A stretch of 64,000 bases of DNA from Actinomycetota bacterium (GTDB lineage Bacteria > Actinomycetota > Nitriliruptoria > Nitriliruptorales > Nitriliruptoraceae). Shown piece after piece: positions 61,366-64,000 of this stretch. Every line of letters begins with the position of its first letter. Within the stretch, counting starts at the first letter, position 1. The stretch lies in contig JAHWKY010000002.1 in NCBI GenBank assembly GCA_019347575.1, forward strand, positions 152,317 to 216,316, given 5' to 3'. Made by a program: the position numbers and the translations under genes. The notes beneath the pieces were generated by a model. The model did no database searches. It was given only the letters and a program-made list of their open reading frames with translations, and had not been told where the DNA came from.

Positions 61366-63774
61366 TCAGTCGCGGGAACGCGTGCGCGTGCGCTTGCGCT
61401 CGCGTCGGGCTCCGTCATCGTCGTCCGAACGCCCAGCATCCTTCGCATCGTCGTCGTCCGAGCGCCCAGCATCCTGCGCGTCGTCGTCGCTGGACCGCTC
61501 GGCGGCGGGCGTGTCCGGCTGCTGGTCACGGTCGGACCCGGCTGGCTCCTCGCGGTCACCGGCGCCACGGTCGCCCTCGCCTCCCTCGACGAGGTCGAGC
61601 TTGAACTTGCGTCCACCGTCGAGGACCTCGAGGACCTCGACCCAGAGCTTGTCACCGACGTTCACGGCTTCCTCGCCGTGGTCGAGGCGCTTGCCCACGA
61701 TCTTGCTCAGCTTGCTGATGTGGACCAGCCCGTCGATCCCGGGTGTGAGGTTGACGAAGGCCCCGAAGTCGACGGTCTTGACCACTGTCGCGTGGTAGCG
61801 CTCCCCAGCCTCGGGGATCGTGGGGTTGGCGATGGCGTTGATGCGCTGCTCCGCAGCCGCCGCGGCCGCGTTGTTGTCGGCGTAGATGCGCACCGTGCCG
61901 ACCCTGCCGTCGTCGTCGACATCGATCTCGGCGCCGGTCTCCTCGGTGATCTCGCGGATGACCTTGCCCTTCGGACCGATGACCTCGCCGACCTTGTCGC
62001 GCGGGATGGTGAGGTTGATGACACGCGGGGCGCCGTCCTTGACTTCGGCGCGGGGCTCGTCGATGGCCCCGAGCATGACCTCGAGGATCTGCATGCGGGC
62101 GTCCTTGGCCTGCAACAGCGCCGACCCCAGCACGTCCGACGGGATACCCGTCAGCTTGGTGTCGAGCTGCAGGGCCGTGACGAACTCGGCGGTGCCGGCG
62201 ACCTTGAAGTCCATGTCGCCGTAGAAGTCCTCGGTGCCCTGGATGTCGGTCAGGGTGGTGAAGGTGTCGCCCTCCTTGATCAGACCCATCGCGATGCCGG
62301 CCACCGGAGCGTGGATGGGCACCCCACCGTCCATGAGCGCGAGGGTGGATCCGCAGACGGACGCCATCGAGGTCGAGCCGTTGGACGACGTCACCTCCGA
62401 CACCAGGCGGATGGTGTAGGGCCAGCTGTCCTCATCCGGGATCACCGGAAGCAGCGCTCGCTCGGCAAGCGCTCCGTGACCGATCTCTCGGCGCTTGGGC
62501 GAGCCGATGCGACCGGTCTCTCCCACCGAGAAGGGCGGGAAGTTGTAGTGGTGGAGGTAACGCTTCTCCTCCTCCGGCGACAGCGTGTCCAGCCGCTGGG
62601 CGGCGCGCATGGAACCGAGCGCGAGGACCGTCAGGACGTTGGTCTCGCCACGACGGAACCAGCCGCTGCCGTGCGTCCGCGGAAGCAGGTCGATCTCGGC
62701 CTCGAGGGAGCGGATGTCGGTCGGGGCGCGACCGTCGATGCGGACGCCCTTCTCCGAGATCATCTTGCGGACGATCTTCTTCTCGACCGACCGGAAGGCC
62801 TCCTTCGCCTGCTTGGTCAGCGCCTCGGTGTCGAGGTCCGCAACGCCCTTCTCGACCGCGTGCGCGACGGACTCGTCACGCAACTGGCCGAGCTTCTCGC
62901 TGCGCTCATCCTTCGTGAGGCCATGCTGGTCGTAGATGCCGGCGACGCCGTCGTTGGCGAACGCATCGACGACCTCGAAGACCTCGTCGGTGTAGTCGAG
63001 GAAGCGCGTGAACTCCGCGGTCTCGCGGACGCCCATCTCGTCGACGAAGGCCTGCTGCGCCTCGCACAGTTGCTTGAGGATCGGCTTGAGGTCCTCGAGC
63101 GCCTGCCCGATGACCTCCTCGGTCGGCTTGGTGGCGCCCATCTCGATCATCCGCCACGCGTTCTCGGTGGCGTCGGCTTCGACCATCAGGATGGCGACCT
63201 CGCCCCCGTCGGTGACGCGGCCGGCGACGACCATGTTGAACACGGCCTCGTTCTCGAGGGTCTCGTAGTTGGGGAACGCCTCCCAGCTGCCGTCACGCAG
63301 CATGGCGTAACGCAGAGCCGCGACGGGCCCGTGGAAGGGCACGCCCGCGAGCATCGTGGAGACGGACGAGGCGTTGATCGCCAGCACGTCGTAGGGGTCG
63401 GTCTGGGTCGTCTGCAGGATCGTGTTGACGACCTGGATCTCGTTGCGCAGCCCGTCCTCGAACGTGGGACGTAGCGGTCGGTCGGTGAGACGACAGGTGA
63501 GGATCGCGTTCTCGGACGGACGCCCCTCGCGCTTGAAGAAGCCGCCGGGGATCTTGCCCGCCGCGTACATCCGCTCCTCGACATCGATCGTGAGCGGGAA
63601 GAAGCCGAGGAACTCCTTGGTTTGAGACGAGGAGGTGGTCGTCGTCAGGATGGTGGTCTCGCCGAGCGACGCGACGACCGCGCCTCCGGCTTGGGCGGCG
63701 AGCTTGCCGCCTTCGAAGGTGATGTGCTTGCCGTCGATCTCGACGGAGTGAGTGGTGGTGCCGAGCTTGCCCAT
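61366..63774 (-). CDS. pnp: Polyribonucleotide nucleotidyltransferase (PNPase)
   Basis: 802 residues. Two RNase PH domains (RPLRPTFEDGLRNEIQV; RTHGSGWFRRGETNVLTV; SDEVTSSNGSTSMA-like EVTSSNGSTSMASVCG), a KH domain (PRDKVGEVIGPKGKVIREI) and an S1 domain (VKTVDFGAFVNLTPGIDGLV). The tail has three 11-residue units (DDDDAKDAGRS type) and ends Arg/Lys-rich. It degrades and polymerises RNA 3' ends. ATG 63774 has AGGAG nine bases upstream; earlier in-frame codons are Pro-rich noise from the G-tract. rpsO is expected just upstream but is not visible. Confidence 0.96.
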   Translation of the reverse strand: MGKLGTTTHSVEIDGKHITFEGGKLAAQAGGAVVASLGETTILTTTTSSSQTKEFLGFFPLTIDVEERMYAAGKIPGGFFKREGRPSENAILTCRLTDRPLRPTFEDGLRNEIQVVNTILQTTQTDPYDVLAINASSVSTMLAGVPFHGPVAALRYAMLRDGSWEAFPNYETLENEAVFNMVVAGRVTDGGEVAILMVEADATENAWRMIEMGATKPTEEVIGQALEDLKPILKQLCEAQQAFVDEMGVRETAEFTRFLDYTDEVFEVVDAFANDGVAGIYDQHGLTKDERSEKLGQLRDESVAHAVEKGVADLDTEALTKQAKEAFRSVEKKIVRKMISEKGVRIDGRAPTDIRSLEAEIDLLPRTHGSGWFRRGETNVLTVLALGSMRAAQRLDTLSPEEEKRYLHHYNFPPFSVGETGRIGSPKRREIGHGALAERALLPVIPDEDSWPYTIRLVSEVTSSNGSTSMASVCGSTLALMDGGVPIHAPVAGIAMGLIKEGDTFTTLTDIQGTEDFYGDMDFKVAGTAEFVTALQLDTKLTGIPSDVLGSALLQAKDARMQILEVMLGAIDEPRAEVKDGAPRVINLTIPRDKVGEVIGPKGKVIREITEETGAEIDVDDDGRVGTVRIYADNNAAAAAAEQRINAIANPTIPEAGERYHATVVKTVDFGAFVNLTPGIDGLVHISKLSKIVGKRLDHGEEAVNVGDKLWVEVLEVLDGGRKFKLDLVEGGEGDRGAGDREEPAGSDRDQQPDTPAAERSSDDDAQDAGRSDDDDAKDAGRSDDDDGARRERKRTRTRSRD

Positions 63775-64000
63775 ACGTGGGTACTCCTGGTCGGAGACCG
63801 TCGGGGCGCGCTGTGCCGGTGGACCAGTGGTGGGGGGGGGGGGGGGCCCCCACGGGGGTGGGGACACCCCGGTGGGGGACGGGGGGGGCGGGCCCCTGCG
63901 GGGGCAGGGGGGCCGGGGGGGGGGGGACCGCGGCGGACTCGCCGGCCCGTCGCGGGCGCTGCGGGGGGGGGGCGGGGGGGGGGTGGGGAGAGCCCACGGC
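63775..64000. other. G-homopolymer region, no gene visible
   Basis: From about 63830 the sequence is mostly runs of G up to 16 long with short spacers. No coding sequence can be trusted, and rpsO, the usual gene here, is absent. This resembles poor-quality sequence at a contig end more than biology. Confidence 0.7.

Noticed and set aside
60778..63474. 898-codon plus-strand open frame opposite the M16 peptidase and pnp
   Set aside because: It is the antisense frame of two certain genes in GC-rich DNA; no domain and no ribosome site.
1..64000. CRISPR array, tRNA, rRNA or riboswitch
   Set aside because: No regularly spaced repeats or recognisable RNA gene sequences were seen by eye; tRNAscan-SE and Rfam could still find short ones in the gaps.

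Overview
The window is high-GC (roughly 70% by eye) and reads as part of an Actinomycetota chromosome. The evidence is gene content and order: pnp, an M16 peptidase, dapB, thyX, dapA, rnj, ftsK, a RodZ-like gene, rimO, pgsA, cinA, recA, recX, miaB and miaA all lie within 64 kb. Mycobacteria and other actinobacteria keep much the same block. A class E sortase, CWB2 cell-wall-binding repeats, a DUF222/HNH protein and a mycothiol-type isomerase relative agree with this. The mix of surface proteins suggests a deep-branching class such as Nitriliruptoria, but that is inference and was not tested.

Layout. 1-6.1 kb: the end of a sugar-nucleotide and polysaccharide cluster, with a heptose-type nucleotidyltransferase/phosphatase fusion, a GHMP heptose kinase, two cupin epimerases, an SDR, a SAF-domain oxidoreductase and a sugar-phosphate transferase. 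6.2-9.3 kb: envelope genes (DUF4012, a small exported protein, a class E sortase). 9.3-17.2 kb: miaA, an extradiol-like protein with a 13-codon leader ORF, miaB, recX, and a recA interrupted by two inteins. 17.2-21.8 kb: small unknown genes, a class A penicillin-binding protein and a DEDD exonuclease. 21.8-26.6 kb: a tightly overlapped operon, RodZ-like/rimO/pgsA/cinA/thpR. 26.7-37.8 kb: a secreted amidase, an MDMPI-like protein, an ABC1 kinase, ftsK, rnj, dapA and a membrane protein.

37.8-50.9 kb is an accessory island between dapA and thyX. It holds a 2202-residue surface subtilase with CWB2 repeats, a lipoprotein, an IS3-type transposase fragment fused to a beheaded second subtilase/CWB2 gene, an LPRTG-anchored protein, a duplicated CWB2 fragment, and two or three frameshifted genes. 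50.9-57.8 kb is a likely operon whose first gene encodes fourteen 35-residue pentatricopeptide-like repeats, followed by a degenerate GGDEF membrane protein, an ABC exporter, an atypical SDR and a double-length ThyX. 57.9-63.8 kb carries dapB, a glutamate-cysteine ligase, an M16 peptidase and pnp. The last 200 bases are G-homopolymers and look like poor sequence.

Most interesting points: the bacterial PPR-like array; RecA with two endonuclease-bearing inteins, one splitting the P-loop; a small hairpin element in four copies whose outer stem changes while pairing is kept; and the island with an IS remnant, duplication and reading-frame breaks. No tRNA, rRNA or CRISPR array was seen.
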